NCBI RefSeq assembly: GCF_002878395.1
Contig: NC_061115.1
Coordinates: forward strand, 89,111,892-89,175,891
Direction: 5' to 3'
Length of the DNA stretch: 64,000 nucleotides
Source of the DNA: Capsicum annuum
Lineage: Eukaryota; Streptophyta; Magnoliopsida; Solanales; Solanaceae
The notes beneath the pieces are model-generated. The model did no database searches, was not told the origin of the DNA, and saw only the letters and a list, made by a program, of their open reading frames with translations. Positions 1 to 12,955 of the stretch are shown here, piece by piece (position 1 is the stretch's first letter; each line of letters opens with the position of its first letter). Position numbers and translations under genes: made by a program.

Positions 1-960
1 ACTCTATCTAGCGATTCTTAAGGCAAGTCAGTACCATGGGTACTAATCTCAAAAGTCTCAAATCATCAAATTGGGAAAAGAAATTGCCTGCCATACAAAT
101 CCTCAAAAGATTCTATCTGAATACTCAAATGGTAAACATTATTAGATGCAAACTCTTCCAAGGCTAAATGGGGCTCCCGCTAACCTCCAAAATCAATAAG
201 ATAGACTAGACCATATCCTCCAAAACCTGAATCATCCGTTCTGACTAGCTATAGGTATGAGGAAGAAAGGTTATAGTGAGATCCACCTGAGTACCAGGCT
301 CATCCTAAAAAGATGTTCTAAAGCTAAAAGTGAACACAAAAACTCAATCTAAAATGATAGATACACGCACACCAAGAAAATAAACTATCACGTAGATACA
401 GGCTAAAAGACGCGGCACTTAAGAACATATGAGAAGGAATGAAATGGGCCTACTTGGTCAACTAATTAACAATAACTCAAATACCATAAGAACCCTAAGA
501 TGTATGAGGAAAACCACTTACAAAATCTGTAGTAATAAACTCCATTTAAACTCACAAATTGGCATTCAATTTATAAATCCACCAGTTCTCTGGTGCTCAA
601 CCTTGACCTATTGACAATATAGGAAACGATCTATGAAGTATGCCATACCTCTCTTTATGCCACACCACTAATAATGTTGTCTCAAATCTCTATACATCTA
701 CAATGTACCTGGATGAATAGAATACTTAGAACAATGAGCCTCGTGCTAAATTAATTAAATCAATTCATCCATAGATATAGCTATTGAATAACAAGAAAAC
801 CACAAGATTTGGGATAGCCCTGTTTGACTCACCGTTCAATACTTGATCACAGATAATGTGAAATCTCTTATCCGAAAAGTTATAATCCTAAATCTGCTCA
901 AACAGCAAGGACCTCATCTTAACACTAGAAAAAAGCCTCCCTGAGTCTGAAATATCAAGT
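1..960 (-). pseudogene. Integrase remnant of element I
   Basis: The translated minus strand shows a decayed HHCC zinc domain (a YSIHPG-like segment near 640-770), then a QVKxEHQR-like linker near 560-620, then the catalytic-core phrase LTKxAHFIP near 430-480, in which the usual VDR is VN followed by a stop, so the first acidic residue region is damaged. A SERxIQVLEDM-like stretch lies near 200-300. In a live element the protein joins cDNA to host DNA; this copy cannot. It is cut by the window edge. Confidence 0.7.
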
Positions 961-2191
961 TTACTATGTAGTAAATATCCCTTATCAGTAGCCTTTAAGA
1001 AATAAAAACACAAAAGAAACTACCCATTCACCTTTCCTGGATGATATAAGAGAGATATATCATAATCCTTAAGAAACTTCATCCATCAACACTTCCTAGA
1101 ATTAAGACACCATTTGGTCATAAGATGGTGAATACTTTGATGATCCATGAAAATCTCAAAATGCACACTATAAAGATAGTGCCACCAAATCACAAGTGCA
1201 AAAACTTCCTCTGATAACTCCAAATCATGAGTGGGTTAGTTTCTCCCAAGCACCTTCAAATGCCTCATAGCATAAGCAATAACATGACCTACTTAATCCA
1301 TACACTAACTAAACATCACCAAAAGTGCTACAATATATGTTGAATCCCTCACTCTTAACATGAAGATCCAAAACAGAAACTTAAGTAATAAACTCTTTGT
1401 GCTTTCCAAACCTTGACTCAAACTCCTTGAACTATCAAAATGGAACCTCCTTTCTAGTTAATCTAGGCATAGGTGTTGAAATAGTAGCAAATACTCAGCA
1501 AATTATCTTTAATAACCAGCAAAGCTAATCATGCTATGAACCCCAATTGGAGATATAAGCTTGAAAAAATAAAGAATAGCCTCAAAGTTCATCGAGTCTA
1601 CCATAATCCCATCCTCAGACACCAAATGCCCAAGAAATGTCATTAACTCAAGCAAAACTCACACTAAAAGATTTTGGCAAAAAACAAATGATCTTTTAAA
1701 GTCTAGAGCGTAACCCTCAAATATTTTGCATGCTCCTCTCTACTCCTCGAACATTCTAGGATGTCATTGATGAACATATTCATGAATGAATCCAAATATG
1801 GCCTAAAAACACAGTTTTTAAATCCAAAAATACAGCTAGGACATTAGTCAACATAAAAGAAATCTCTAGGAACTTATAATTAGCATAACAGGCCTAAAAT
1901 GTTATCTTTGGGATGTCTTCAGCCCGAATTCTCAATAGATGTTAACCGAACCTCAAATAAATTTTAGAGAATATTGCTGCTCCCTGAAGATGGTCTAGAA
2001 AGTCATCAATACGATGAATAGGATAATGATTCTTCACTATTATCTTATCAAATTGCCTATAATGAGAACACATATGTATGGAGCCATCTTTCATCTTTAC
2101 AGACAACACAGGAGCACTCTAGAATAACAGAATCGACCTAGTAAAATCTTAGCAAAAAACATCCCATAGCTAAGAATTTAGATCTTTAAGC
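961..2191 (-). pseudogene. RT-RNase H remnant of element I
   Basis: The minus-strand reading near 1,860-2,110 gives the RT core order: a MCxxYRQ-like phrase, a KNHYP-like phrase, then a DxxLDxLQG-like phrase. The catalytic region follows near 1,740-1,790, and RNase H-like text lies further left toward 1,000-1,500. Frame changes about every 100 bases and stops are frequent. It is recognisable only as part of the pol of element I. Confidence 0.65.
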
Positions 2192-2960
2192 TCAGTAGGA
2201 TCCATATGGTAAGGAAATATGTCGGATACCAAGATCTTGATCAATACCAAGCTCAATACTACACTTAGGAAAGAGGCTGAGTAGAGTTGTAGGGAAAGCA
2301 TTAGAAAACTTATGAACTATAGGAACAAAGTAAAGAGATGGAATCTCCTCATTAACAACATAAACATAAGTGAGATAAGACTCGCAACACCTTGAAATAA
2401 TTCTCCTAATATACATATAAGAAATAATCCTTGTCTTTTAATGGATAATAACTCATTTCCATATTTTAAGAGGTATGCCACGCATGGCTTAGGTAATAGT
2501 ATTGGAAAAACATTCCAAGACCATATGATAGTAGGATAACCAGTCCATGCCAAAAATCATATCAAAATCCACCGTATCTAAAATAAAAGATCTTCTTGAG
2601 TATCAATATCTCTAATAGTCACAAAACATAATCTGATAATTTGATCCACTACTAAATAATTACCCACTGGTGTAGTTACACATAATGGCATTGATAATAA
2701 ATCCCAAGATAACTCAAAATATTGATAAAATTAAGTAGACAAACAAGAATAAGTGGGTCTCAAATAAAATTAAAAAAAGCCCACTGATGGCATAACAAAA
2801 TCATACTTGTAATAGCAACATCTAAATACTTAGCCTTGGGTCTAGTAGGTACTACAAATAATTGACTACACCCACAATCTGGCAGCACTCTAAATCAACC
2901 TCTTATCTTTATAACTTAAGAACCTCCACAAGCACTATTGCGACCACCTATAACTATGAA
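2192..2960 (-). pseudogene. Protease and protease-RT linker remnant of element I
   Basis: The minus-strand reading contains GMDWLSYYH (near 2,520-2,550), the conserved phrase after the flap of plant chromovirus proteases. The PR-RT linker follows at 2,192-2,416 with PIVHKFSNAFP and ELGIDQDLG, matching the expected position before RT. The active-site segment near 2,740-2,790 is unreadable, so activity is excluded. Confidence 0.65.
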
Positions 2961-4400
2961 CACCATCCCTAGCTGAGGTTTGAATTTCCATAATAGGTGG
3001 AACACTCTAATCTTAAGAAACAATCACTCCCTAATTAGGTCATTCCCTCGAGAAGTGACCAAAAGCTCTAAGCCATAACATGTGCCAGGAACTGGACTAA
3101 AACTTAAAGATCCAGCTAACCTAAAATAACCACTATAAATAGAATAGCCTGTAGATGAACCCTTAGTCCAACCATGGCTAGAATGATGACTAGAACTAGA
3201 CAAACCTCTATTTGTAATTTGAAGAGGGGCCTAAATGGGTATACTATACTAACCCTGATGTTGAAATAACTGATGTAGAGGGTACTTACCTTGAGAACCA
3301 CTACCTCTAAATTGGAGCTACTATGAATCTCACTAATCCTACCTTGATATCGCCGCCTCTTATTATTGCCCCATTGGTCCACATGATGAATCTCTTTCAT
3401 ACGTAGAGAATAATTAGAAATGTCAGCAAAAGACTTAGCCATAATAACTAAACTCTTTATATTTATGGAAATAGTAAGTCTTAATGATTGGACAAAGCAA
3501 TAAACCCTCTGATACTCAATAGTCATAATAAATTTAGCATGTCTTGCGAACTAGTGAAAATAATCCACATACTCTATAACATGCATGGAGCTCTACTATA
3601 ACTTCAAGAACTAATCACTCAAATAATACCTAAGGCTATAAGGCATGCACTTCTCTGAGAAGATCTCAGAGAACTGAGCCTATGTCAAAGAAGAAGATCT
3701 AGTTGGCCTTGAATCAAGATGATATCTCCCTGAATGTCTAACTTTTATGTTCAACTAAATAAAGTTTTATCCACACCATAAGTCTTAACTAGAACCATAT
3801 TATGGAGCATATCCTTATAGAAAATCAGATACTCATAAGCAACTTCACCTTGTGTACCAAAAAACCTAGGTTGAGCCAAAATCAAGAATGTACCAAACAT
3901 TTTCTACTCCTCAGTAGTCATAGCTAGTTGGTAACCACTCTCTGGGAAACTACTCGTTAAGCAGCATCTGATATAATAGGGACCTCAACTTTAGGATTCG
4001 TAGCATTAAGCTATACCCCCGTCTTAGTACCACTCTTATCTGTAGACTGTGAAACCATCATATGATACACCACCAACTAATTCAAAAATCTTAACCAATT
4101 TACCTCTAATCATTAAATAAATTAAAAATCTCAGCTGAGCCTGGGCTATTCCCTTACTCATCGCTGGCTGTGGTAGAAGAATCTTTGAGTCAAAAGTGGG
4201 TGTAGGGTTATTTGAAAGACCTCTATCTTGATCCTTATATCCAGACACATCTCGAGGCTAATCATGAACTCTAGGTCATCTATAAATAGTGAATGTATCC
4301 CTAGGATCTATCATGGAACCCTCATCGGATGTGTAGTAGTAGCAGTAACTAAGCCATCTACGATAGAGTTAAACTAAAGGAATGGTTTAGAAACCAACTC
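2961..4400 (-). pseudogene. gag remnant of element I
   Basis: The longest open piece (3,116-3,526, 136 codons) begins with a capsid-end segment of chromovirus type (YQRVYCFVQSLRL, then SFADISNYSLRMKEIHH). A ruined zinc knuckle lies near 3,040-3,090, reading as FGHFSREWP with its cysteines replaced. An N-terminal piece lies at 4,036-4,248. Gag would form the virus-like particle; here it is broken by stops and frameshifts. Confidence 0.65.
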
Positions 4401-4547
4401 AGAATCTTCGCACAAAATAAATTAAATAAGTGAAGTGATCCTAAAATGTCTTATAACCTTCCAAAGATAGGAAATGAATGTCATTATTTTGATCTACGTG
4501 ACTCTACTAGACACTAACTTTTGTACCAATAATACATCTAAAACCTA

Positions 4548-4559
4548 GGCTATGATAAT
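4548..4559 (-). other. Degenerate primer binding site of element I
   Basis: The minus strand reads TTATCATAGCC where TGGTATCAGAGCC, the initiator tRNA-Met complement used by many plant LTR elements, is expected. It sits between gag and the LTR remnant, which fixes the element's orientation. Confidence 0.55.
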
Positions 4560-4560
4560 A

Positions 4561-5042
4561 TATTATGATGACATTATTTATGAGTTATGATGGAACATAT
4601 TTTTTCCTACTAGTAAGTAAGACAAACCATAGCCTAGAGCTACATACAATGGTCAAACCTGGTAGAAGATGTCCTAAAAGCAAAAAATTTATAGTTAAAA
4701 ATTGAAATAACAATAATTCAATCAAAAAGGTCTAATAGATAGATAGAAAATTAGCAAGCATCCCAAGATTTAGTAATGTCAGTACAATAGCTACTATAAT
4801 AATTTATGAGTACTAAATAGTCAAAAATAATCATTCTCAAAGATGAAAGACTAGATATAGATACATAGAAGGGAAAAGGGTAACTATGACTCAAAGTTCA
4901 CACCTAATCTCTAAAATCAACTCTACATGAATGTTAAATCAGTAGTGATAACTTGTACTCAGATCTGAATCAAAAGGGTACAAAAGTGTAGTATATGTAC
5001 CAAACAACGGGTACTCAGTAGGTATCATCAGTCGACTAAGAT
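4561..5042 (-). repeat. Partial 5' LTR of element I
   Basis: This 480-base non-coding stretch lies outside the PBS of element I. On the minus strand its wording (GAGTACCCGTTGTTTGGTAC and a CAGATCTGAG-like phrase) resembles the R/U5 part of plant chromovirus LTRs. It stops at 5,042, where element II starts, so the rest of the LTR was displaced or lost. Confidence 0.5.
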
Positions 5043-5227
5043 TGTAATACCCCAAAATTGTAAGCTTTAGACCCTCAAAAGATATGCCACTAATTTATCT
5101 TCCCAACATCACATGACTCCCCTTGATCTAGCATAGAGGGAAAATATTATGCAAAGTTTCCCTTATGTATCAGCTAACTACCAATGGATATGTCTCACAT
5201 GACTACCCATATATAGTTTTTAAAAGT

Positions 5228-5612
5228 CAGTATGAGTAGTCGTAGTCACAATAGAAAGGTCCTTCAATTTTAGTCTAGTCACTACGACCTAACTTCATGA
5301 TTCGTAGTCAACCATAATAAATTTTAAGAGGGGAGTGGTAGTCAAAACAAAAAGGATCCCCAAATTCCAAGCTAGTGGTAACGACTCAACCCTATCACTC
5401 ATTACCAGAGACAACGGGTTGTTAGGTGGGCTCATTACCACACCAATAAAGAATTCAAGAATTTAGTCTCAAACCACGTCTATTTCTCATGAGTCATGGT
5501 CAGTCGCAATAAGTTTATAAAAGGGGAGTCATACTCAAGACAGTGAAGACTTAGACTCAGAGTATCAAGTTACAACACAAAATATTACTCATAATTAGTC
5601 ATGATGAGTAAT
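5228..5612 (+). repeat. Word-repeat module in the U3 of the element II LTR
   Basis: The words GTAGTC, GACTCA, CTCATTACC and their complements recur in both orientations (for example AGTAGTCGTAGTCAC and CACTACGACC). True hairpins are weaker here than in elements III, V and VI. The module lies 185-570 bases from the LTR start, just upstream of the TATA-like box. Confidence 0.6.
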
Positions 5613-5640
5613 AAAAACTAGGAACCCATATTCCTACATG

Positions 5641-5650
5641 TTTTATATAA
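5641..5650 (+). promoter_or_regulatory. TATA-like box of the element II LTR
   Basis: TTTTATATAAGG lies about 600 bases into the LTR, where the U3/R border is expected. The matching site in the other LTR (about 21,891-21,900) has decayed to TTTTAAAC. Confidence 0.45.
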
Positions 5651-7326
5651 GGTTTTTTTGGTAATTTCCACCCCATCCTAACCCAAAGTCAAATTGTTTA
5701 CCCTTCAAAAAAATCAGCCATCAAGGGTAAATATTACCCTAACCTCTCATAATATTAGAAATCACTTATCTGAGGAAAATTAAGCGATTCTCTTCTTCCT
5801 TAGAGCAAGCTAGGGTTTCTCAAGAATAAGATCAACTTTAATGATTTCAACTAGATTTATACACTTAGGTATGTGAGATTTCTTCAATTAGCTCCCTTCC
5901 GCCCATTATGTCCAAAGAAGTTCCTTAATTTGCAAGTACAAATCCTTTTCTATTTTATTGGGATCCTAGTCAAATATGAGATTTATCAACTTCATCATAG
6001 TTGTTGTGGTTATGAACCATGAAAGTATACTTCCTTATGAGAATTGTTTTTCTATATGTTTGATAATGTTCCACTTTCAGAACATGATCAGCAATTGAGT
6101 TATTGATTACCCTTCATGATTTTCTATAAATAGTTAATTTATTATTTATCATGTTCCATTGCATTAGTCTGTGCTGGTGGGGTATGAACACTTGATACCT
6201 AAATATTTATGCTTGTCAAAAATTCTAGGTTACAAGTTATTCAGATCATGGTTGTATCATTAAATTTTAAATATTATCATGTTGAGAATTTGATGGTGCT
6301 AGTCATGTTAAGCATTTTATCAGCATAAGCTTTAGTTTAGTTAGTAGCAAGACTTAGCACTGAGTGAACACAGGGATGAAGGCTTACCCGCCAGTTGAGG
6401 AATTATACTTTTAGTAGAAGTTTCCACTTCCAAAACTATGTTGCTTGTATAGGTTATGATGGGTCAGCAGCCAGATCAGGATTGACACCCTAATTTAGGT
6501 TACCTGCCAGCAGAGGACTGATACCCTAGTTCTTTGGGACATTAGTTTAGAGGATCCACGCCAGCCAGTGTTTGTACCATTAGAAAGATACTACAACTCT
6601 TCTAATTGGTGATATAGTTTGGATAATAATTATCTCATATTAAGGAAATTTGATTGTATATTAGCTCTTATAGTTACCATTCAGTATTCAAATTATGTTT
6701 AGTTCATATTTGTATGACCAAGTGTTCAAGATTCAACCATTCAGTTATTCGTATACAGACTATATATTTATACTTGGTCTAGCTTTCAATTTTCTTATTC
6801 ATGCATACATCCTCGATATAAATATGTATCTCAGCTAGTTTCATATCTCATATGCCATTACATTATATTTATTGATCATATGCTCTATTTTGCACTATAT
6901 TTTCTTATAACATAGGTTTGGATGCTCAGTTTCCATCTCGCACTTAGTTTATCCCTGTGTCACTTAGATGCAACCTTGGTGAGTCATCATCAGTCAATGA
7001 CTAGTTATTTATCCTGTTATTTGTCCTCGTGATTTTACTTTATGCTATTTCATTTAGTTAGAGTTAGTTGGGGATCTGTCCCAACAAATCATCATATTTA
7101 GAGTATTTGTGAAAGTTAGATAGTTAGACATGTTTAAAAGTAATATATTTAAGTTACCTTTGACATTATTTTGACTATAAATATTTTTTAATGAATTTTG
7201 CTTTATATTTGGTTACCTCCTTTCAGTATTTTACAACTTGTGACAAATCATGGGTTAGCTTGAAGTCACTTATGCCCTTGAGCTCTACATTAAGACTAGG
7301 GGGTAGTCTCGTCATCATGATAAACA

Positions 7327-7340
7327 TGGTATCAGAAAGA
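7327..7340 (+). other. Primer binding site of element II
   Basis: TGGTATCAGAAAGA follows the LTR's terminal CA directly. Its first nine bases match the complement of the initiator tRNA-Met 3' end. Confidence 0.75.
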
Positions 7341-7519
7341 GTCATAGGGTCTCTTGAAGCTGCATAAAGTAAAGTTTCATTCATAGGTATGAAGCATACC
7401 ATAATTATGGGCAAGAGAATATGAAATATTACAGGCAAGTCACTATTATTTCAGTATTGATATCATGCGATGGAGCACAAGATCTATTAAACATCTCCTT
7501 CTAACTCATCATTTACTAT

Positions 7520-8690
7520 TTATGAAGGGCAAATAGATGAAGGAATGGGGACCAGCCCGCACCACTACCTATTCTCAAAGAGTCGCTAAATGAGTAGGTC
7601 TTTCTAGTAGAATTCAGGGTTTCCTTCATAGTGCTAGCTCAATTTATGGATACCCAAGGTGGCAAGCAAGTTGTTTCCATAGAAAATACATTATTCAATT
7701 GGTGAACCACTAGTATTTAAGAATTCACTTAGATAAATTACTCGATGTTCTCAAGATAAAAACCTATGTAGGATCTATAGGAGTTTTTAGCCTGTGTGCA
7801 GAAGGTGACTGATATTATGGGTGCTGCCCCAAGTGAGAGTTCTTATTTATCTTCTTACCTATTATAAGTGGTGACTAACACTTGGGTTAAGTAGTGGAAG
7901 GCCACTTTGGTTAAGTTGTGGAAGGTGGATATATGTGCCAAAATAGGGCTTGTAGAGTGGGAGAAGTTTGTAAATGCTTTTTAGACAATTTCTTCCACTC
8001 TCATTAAGAGAGGCCAAGATGCAAGAGTTTATTAATTTGAAGCAAGGTATCATAAGTGTGAAGGAGTATTCACTCAAGTTCACCACTTAGCAAGATATGC
8101 TCCGACTATGGAGGCTGATTCTAAGGCTAGGATGAGTAAGTTTGTATCTGGTATTTCAATGGATGTTGTAAAAAAGTGTAAAACAGGTATGTTTATTAAA
8201 GAGATATACCTCTCAAGGCTGATAGTTCATGTTCAATAGTTTTAGATGGAGAATCTCAAGGAAAGAGAAAGGGAGAATACGAGGGCCAGAACTAGTACTT
8301 ATAACTTTTCTCAATAGAGGTTAGGTAGTGGGAATCGTTCTCAGTTTTTCCATAAATCTTTAGCCCCAGCCCTATCTTCTGCTAGTGCTCTAGTGGTAAT
8401 ATTTAGATAGGACAATTTAGATAGAGCACCAGGGTAGTATGAATAATGGTTGCACCAATGAAATTTTCAATAGATGTGGTAAGAACCATAAGTGTTAGTG
8501 CATGGCAGGTAGCAATGCTTCTTTTTGGTATTGAAAGTCAGGACACAAACTAAGGGAATTCCCGGTAGTTGCCTACAAGGGTAAATATTTTTGTCATCAA
8601 GGTCAGGCTAACTCTTCAACACCTCTAGTTGGTCGCCCGATTCAATAGGGTGCCACCACTAGTGCCACTAGTAGACAGTATTAGAATTGA
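7520..8690 (+). pseudogene. gag remnant of element II
   Basis: Plus-strand fragments give ARYAPTMEADSKARMSKFVS followed by a KEIYLSRLIVHVQ-like phrase, the characteristic capsid end of Tekay/Del gag, at about 8,090-8,240. A basic segment and a decayed zinc-knuckle region (RCGKNHKC, then KSGHKLREF) follow at about 8,470-8,560. Stops and frameshifts throughout exclude a product. The same region is present in II' at 23,583-24,773. Confidence 0.75.
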
Positions 8691-8749
8691 GTCTCTATTC
8701 TTTTAGACTCAATAAGATCAGAATGGTTTTCTTGATGTGGTTATGGGTA

Positions 8750-9290
8750 CATTGTGAGTCTTCCACCTTTATGTTCTTGAATTATTAGAACCCAGAGCTA
8801 CACTTTTATTTATGACTCCTTATCTAGTTGTAGACTTTAGTATCAGTGTCAAAATTATTGATGAACCATTATAAGTGTCACTCTTATAGTTAGTTCCACT
8901 ATAACAAGATGGGTATATAAAAATGGCCCAATCATAATATCTCTGATAATCACCTCAGTTAATCTTGTACAGTTGGTAATGACCGATTTTGATTCTGTCA
9001 ATAGCATGGATTAGCTTGACTCTTGTTAAGAAATAGTTGAGTATAGAAACAGAATAGTTTAGTTCCAGTTTCCTAATGTACTAATCATTGAATGGAAGCG
9101 TAGTACTTCAGTGCCTATAGGTTGATTTATCTCCTACCTTAGGGTAAGGAAGATGATATCCAATTGTTGAATCTACCATCTTATCTGTGTAAAGGACTCA
9201 AAATTTGAGATTCAAATTCTTGAGTCAGTCTTGGTAGTTAATGAGTTTCTAAAGGTATTTTCTAAAGATCTAATCAATGTTCTTCTAAAA
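8750..9290 (+). pseudogene. Protease remnant of element II
   Basis: The plus strand reads ATLLFMTPYLVVDF near 8,800, corresponding to the segment just after the catalytic Asp-Ser/Thr-Gly of plant gypsy proteases; the catalytic triplet itself is lost. Further on, near 8,990-9,020, is a decayed MDWL phrase. II' keeps only the first part of this region before it is truncated at 34,545. Confidence 0.6.
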
Positions 9291-10540
9291 AAAGGGAATT
9301 GACTTTGGAATAAATCTTTTCCCAGATACCCAGCCTATTTTAATTCCACTTTACAAATGGCACTAGCTTAGCATAAGAAATTGAAAGAACAGTTGAGAAA
9401 TCTCTTTTATAAGGTTTTCACCAGACCTAGTGTTTCTCCATAGGGTGCCCTAGTCCTCTTTGTGTATAAGAAAAAAGGTTCTCACAGAATGTGCATCGAC
9501 TATAGTTGGTCAAGTAAGGTCACAAAAAAAAATAAGTATCCTCTCCCCAAGATTTATGACTTGTTCGACCAACTTTAGGGTAACATTGTTTGTATTAAAT
9601 ATATATTAGATTCGGCTATCATCAGCATAGAGTCAGAGAATGTGACTTTCCAAAGACAACCTATAGAATTTTGTATTGTCAATTAGAATTTACAGTCATA
9701 TCTTTTGGACTAATGAATGGCCCATCAACTTTTATGGACATATTGAACTAAGTGTTTAAGCTATACCTGGATATATTGTTCATAGTCATCATAGATGACA
9801 TCATTGTCTATTCTTGTTGAAAAGGTTAATATATAGAACATCTGAGAATTATTTTGTAGTTCATGAGTTCTACTTGAAATCAGTAGCTTTCCTTTGTCAT
9901 ATATTTTTTTGTGATAGAATTTGAGTTGATCCTTAAAAGACCGAAATAGTGAGAAATTAGCCTATACCCATCTCTCCATAAGATATCTAGAGTTTCTTCG
10001 GTTTACTAGTTACTCTAAGCAGTTTATTCAATGATTTTCTTTTAGTGCTTCTCCCGTGTCCAGACTGACTAAGAAGAAAGTCATGTTTTAGCTGTCATAT
10101 TCTTGTGAGATGAGTTTCAGGAATTGAAGACTTTGCTCTTTATTGCTCTAGTTTTGAATCTACCTAAGGTTTTAGATTTTTTTTATAGTTTACTGTGCTG
10201 CTTCTAGAGTTAGTATTGGATGTGGGCAGATGTAGGGGGCATAGTTATATTATACACCTCTAGACAACTCTAACTACATGAGAAAAACTACTCGACTCAT
10301 GATCTTGAGATGGCAATAGTTGTTTTTGCCTTTAAAATTTAGAGGAATTAACTTTATGGGGTTTATGTGGATGTGTTTAGTGATCACAAAAGCCTTCAGT
10401 ATCTGTTCACTCAGAAAGACCTAAATCTTTTGTAAGAGAAGGTGGTTAGAACTATTTAAATATTATGATATGAGTGTTTTGTACCATCCAAGTAAGGAAA
10501 TGTTATGGAAAATACCCTAAACAGATTGTCTAGGGGATGT
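9291..10540 (+). pseudogene. RT-RNase H remnant of element II
   Basis: The RT core is easy to see at about 9,480-9,570: RMCIDYSW, then [16 protein letters not shown]. The catalytic loop near 9,785-9,810 reads VIIDDIIVYS, so both aspartates survive locally. RNase H text (YLFTQKDLN-like) follows at about 10,240-10,430. Multiple frameshifts and stops separate the pieces. Confidence 0.75.
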
Positions 10541-11507
10541 ATTGCCCATGTTGAGGATAGTAAGAAAGAGTTAGTCCATGAGATTCATCTTCTTGCTTTA
10601 TTTAGAGTTCGTTGGTTGATTTAGCCAGAGGTCGTGGTTTAATTCAAAAGGGTTTGGAATATTCCTTGGTTACCTAGGTGAAGAAATAGAAAGAAAGAGA
10701 TCCTATTTTGGTTAAGTTGAAAGAGGCACTTTGGGATCAAAAGTTAAGGTTTTCTCCCAAGGGGGAGATGGTGTACTTTATAGTGAAGGGAGTTTATGTA
10801 TTTCAAATATCGATGATTTGAGGCAACAAATGTTGGCCAAGGCTCATAGTTCATGATATTTTACTGACCCAGGAGGCACTAGATCTACTATAATTTGAGG
10901 GAAGTTTATTGGCGGAATGGTATGTAGAAGCTATAACAAAATTTTTGCCTAAGTATCAAAATTACCAGTAAGTTAAGGTTAAGCATCATAGACTTAGTGG
11001 TACTCTTTTGTAATTCAGCATACCCATTTGGAGATGGAAAATAGTTAATATGGAATCTATCATGGGGTTACATCATACTCGTTGTTAGTATGATTCTATT
11101 TACATCACGCATAATATGACTAAGTCAGCCCATTTGATGTTATTCAATACCTTAAATTCAGTCGAGGATTATGCTAGACTCTATCTCAGGGAGTTGGTGA
11201 AGTTACATGGAAACCCGTAGACCATTATTTTAGATTGAGGTACCCAATTTTCCCTCATATTTGAAGGCTTTTCAGAGGGGTCTTGGTACCCAAGTTCACC
11301 TCAGTACATAATTTCACGCCTAGATAAATGTTTAGGAAGCAAGGACCATTCAGACCTTGGAAAATAGGTTGAGGGCTTGTGTTATCAACTATAAGGAAAG
11401 TTAGGATGACCACTTTCCTTTGATTGAGTTTTCCTACAATAACAGCTATTACTGCAGTATTTAGATTGCTCTATTTGACGCTTTCTATGGTAGGAGGATT
11501 AGGTCTC
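10541..11507 (+). pseudogene. Integrase remnant of element II, first part
   Basis: The decayed zinc domain lies near 10,790-10,900 (DDLRQQMLAKAHSS, then PGGTRSTI). Catalytic-core remnants follow and end with YGRRIRSL at 11,480-11,507. That phrase is the usual YGRRCRSPxxWFE of chromovirus integrases, cut by element III. The continuation, SWFEIG, is found at 20,470 on the far side of III. Confidence 0.75.
11503..11507 (+). repeat. Left target-site duplication of element III
   Basis: GTCTC occurs here and at 20,463-20,467, immediately outside the two LTRs. The length of 5 bp is that expected for LTR retrotransposons. Confidence 0.75.
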
Positions 11508-12387
11508 TGATATGCCCCAATTGCACCTCTCTTATGACAGAGTAAGTGGACTCTATCAAATATAGAACCCAACTAGGTTGGATATCGAATTCCATAGGGA
11601 ATACTGTGCTCACTAAGAGTGGTGGTTGTTATTAGACTGTTGATCAAAGGCACCAAAATAAAGAGAGGGTACTTATTTATCAATTGTATTTAAATGTTTA
11701 TCACAGAGAGCAATCCAAAAATTGATTTTATTGCAAATTGTACTTCAATAAGAGTAGTCAAACTAGAGCTATGGTCACCAAGATGCTTAAGCAACTAGGG
11801 TTGTGAACTATTTTGGATTCCCAATGAACTATTTCAATTGCAAGATAAATTGAATTCTATGATTTACCCATTAGTTTCTCAACCCAAAATAAGTAATTTA
11901 TCCCTTAATTCTTTCAAACTTAAGGAACAAGCTATTTATTAAATTCCATTCTCACATGGATTGGTCCTGTTAAGGAATCTACCCTTTATCCAAAGAGTAA
12001 AATCTTTAGATTTGTGTAAACCCTTTGTTTTCCCAACATTTTCTATTCAAACACGTGGTGTTCTTAGGCTCACTTTTCAAGTTTGCAACCAAGAAAAGTC
12101 ATTAAAATGAAGCAGGGTTTCTGCAATATCAATTGAACATGAGAGCCTACTAGATTCAAAACCCCAATTCAACTATTCACATTAGGGCTCCTATAACCCT
12201 AGTTTTGGGAGTTTAGCCACACATCTAAACCATTGAAAGAGAAAAAGTCATTGTGTCATTCATAAATTAATTTTGAATTTACTTACAAAAATCACAATTG
12301 TTGCTGTTCAATCTTCAATGGAGATAATAATAATGGAATCTAGATCCCCAATTCTAGAGTGAATCTCAGAGAAAAACTACGTACAAT

Positions 12388-12397
12388 ATATTTATAG
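12388..12397 (-). promoter_or_regulatory. TATA box of the element III LTR
   Basis: The minus strand reads ACTATAAATATATTG, about 700 bases from the LTR start and about 120 bases past the inverted-repeat module. The copy in the right LTR (about 19,765-19,778) is degraded. Confidence 0.5.
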
Positions 12398-12515
12398 TAT
12401 GGAAAACCAAAGAGAAATATCAAAGATGGATAAAATATACCTAATAAAACCTAAAATTGGGTATTAATGTGTTCCCAGGTAAAAAGGATTTAAATTTAAA
12501 TATTGTAAAATCCGC

Positions 12516-12955
12516 GTCAAAAGTGACGGCCAAAGTGGTGGTCCGTCACAAGGTTGACAGTCTACCATTTGGATCGTCACTACTGATACTAAAGGGTAAT
12601 ATTCTGGATAAGACTAATGATCAAAGTGGTGATCCATCGCAAAGTTGACGGCCCACCATTTGGACTATCACTGATGACCCTATAGAGTCAGCTTCTGGAT
12701 AGTCTTGATGGCTGGAATAGCGGTCCGTCTTAATATTAATGGTCCACCATGTTGGCCATCGCTAAACCTTTTAAGATGCATGGTTCTGCTTTGTGCTGAT
12801 AGCCAAAGTAGTTGTCTATTGCAAAATTGACGGTCCACCACATGGTCCATCGCTATCTCTTCAGAAGTCATGAGTTCTGCCTCTAGCTGATGGTGGAGTT
12901 GGTGGTCCATCGCAAAGTTGATGGTCCACCATTTTGACCATCAGAAGTGTATTTC
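12516..12955. repeat. Inverted-repeat module in the element III LTR (left)
   Basis: Four to five imperfect units of about 85-100 bases each hold GGTGGTCCGTC, a short loop, and GACGGTCCACC, which can pair with one mismatch. A second half-site such as TTTGGACCGTC follows. The short plus-strand ORF here (12,457-12,648) is a by-product of the repeat. Confidence 0.8.

Larger units (their letters stand above)
1..5042 (-). mobile_element. Element I: decayed Ty3/gypsy chromovirus (Tekay/Del type), incomplete
   Basis: Reading the minus strand from right to left gives a partial LTR, a tRNA-Met-type primer binding site, gag, protease, RT, RNase H and integrase, which is the Ty3/gypsy gene order. All domains carry many stops and frameshifts, so nothing is translatable. 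The integrase runs off the left edge, so the 3' end and 3' LTR are outside the window. The right side ends inside its own 5' LTR, where element II begins with TGTAATACCCC. The clade is inferred from gag and protease wording typical of plant Tekay/Del elements. Confidence 0.8.
5043..7326 (+). repeat. 5' LTR of element II
   Basis: It starts TGTAATACCCC and ends CA immediately before the PBS. It aligns with 21,292-23,582 along its length with scattered differences. Inside are a word-repeat module (5,228-5,612), a TATA-like box at 5,641, a TAGGGTTT telo-box at 5,811, and at about 6,380-6,590 a loose repeat of a phrase like GAGGACTGACACC. Confidence 0.85.
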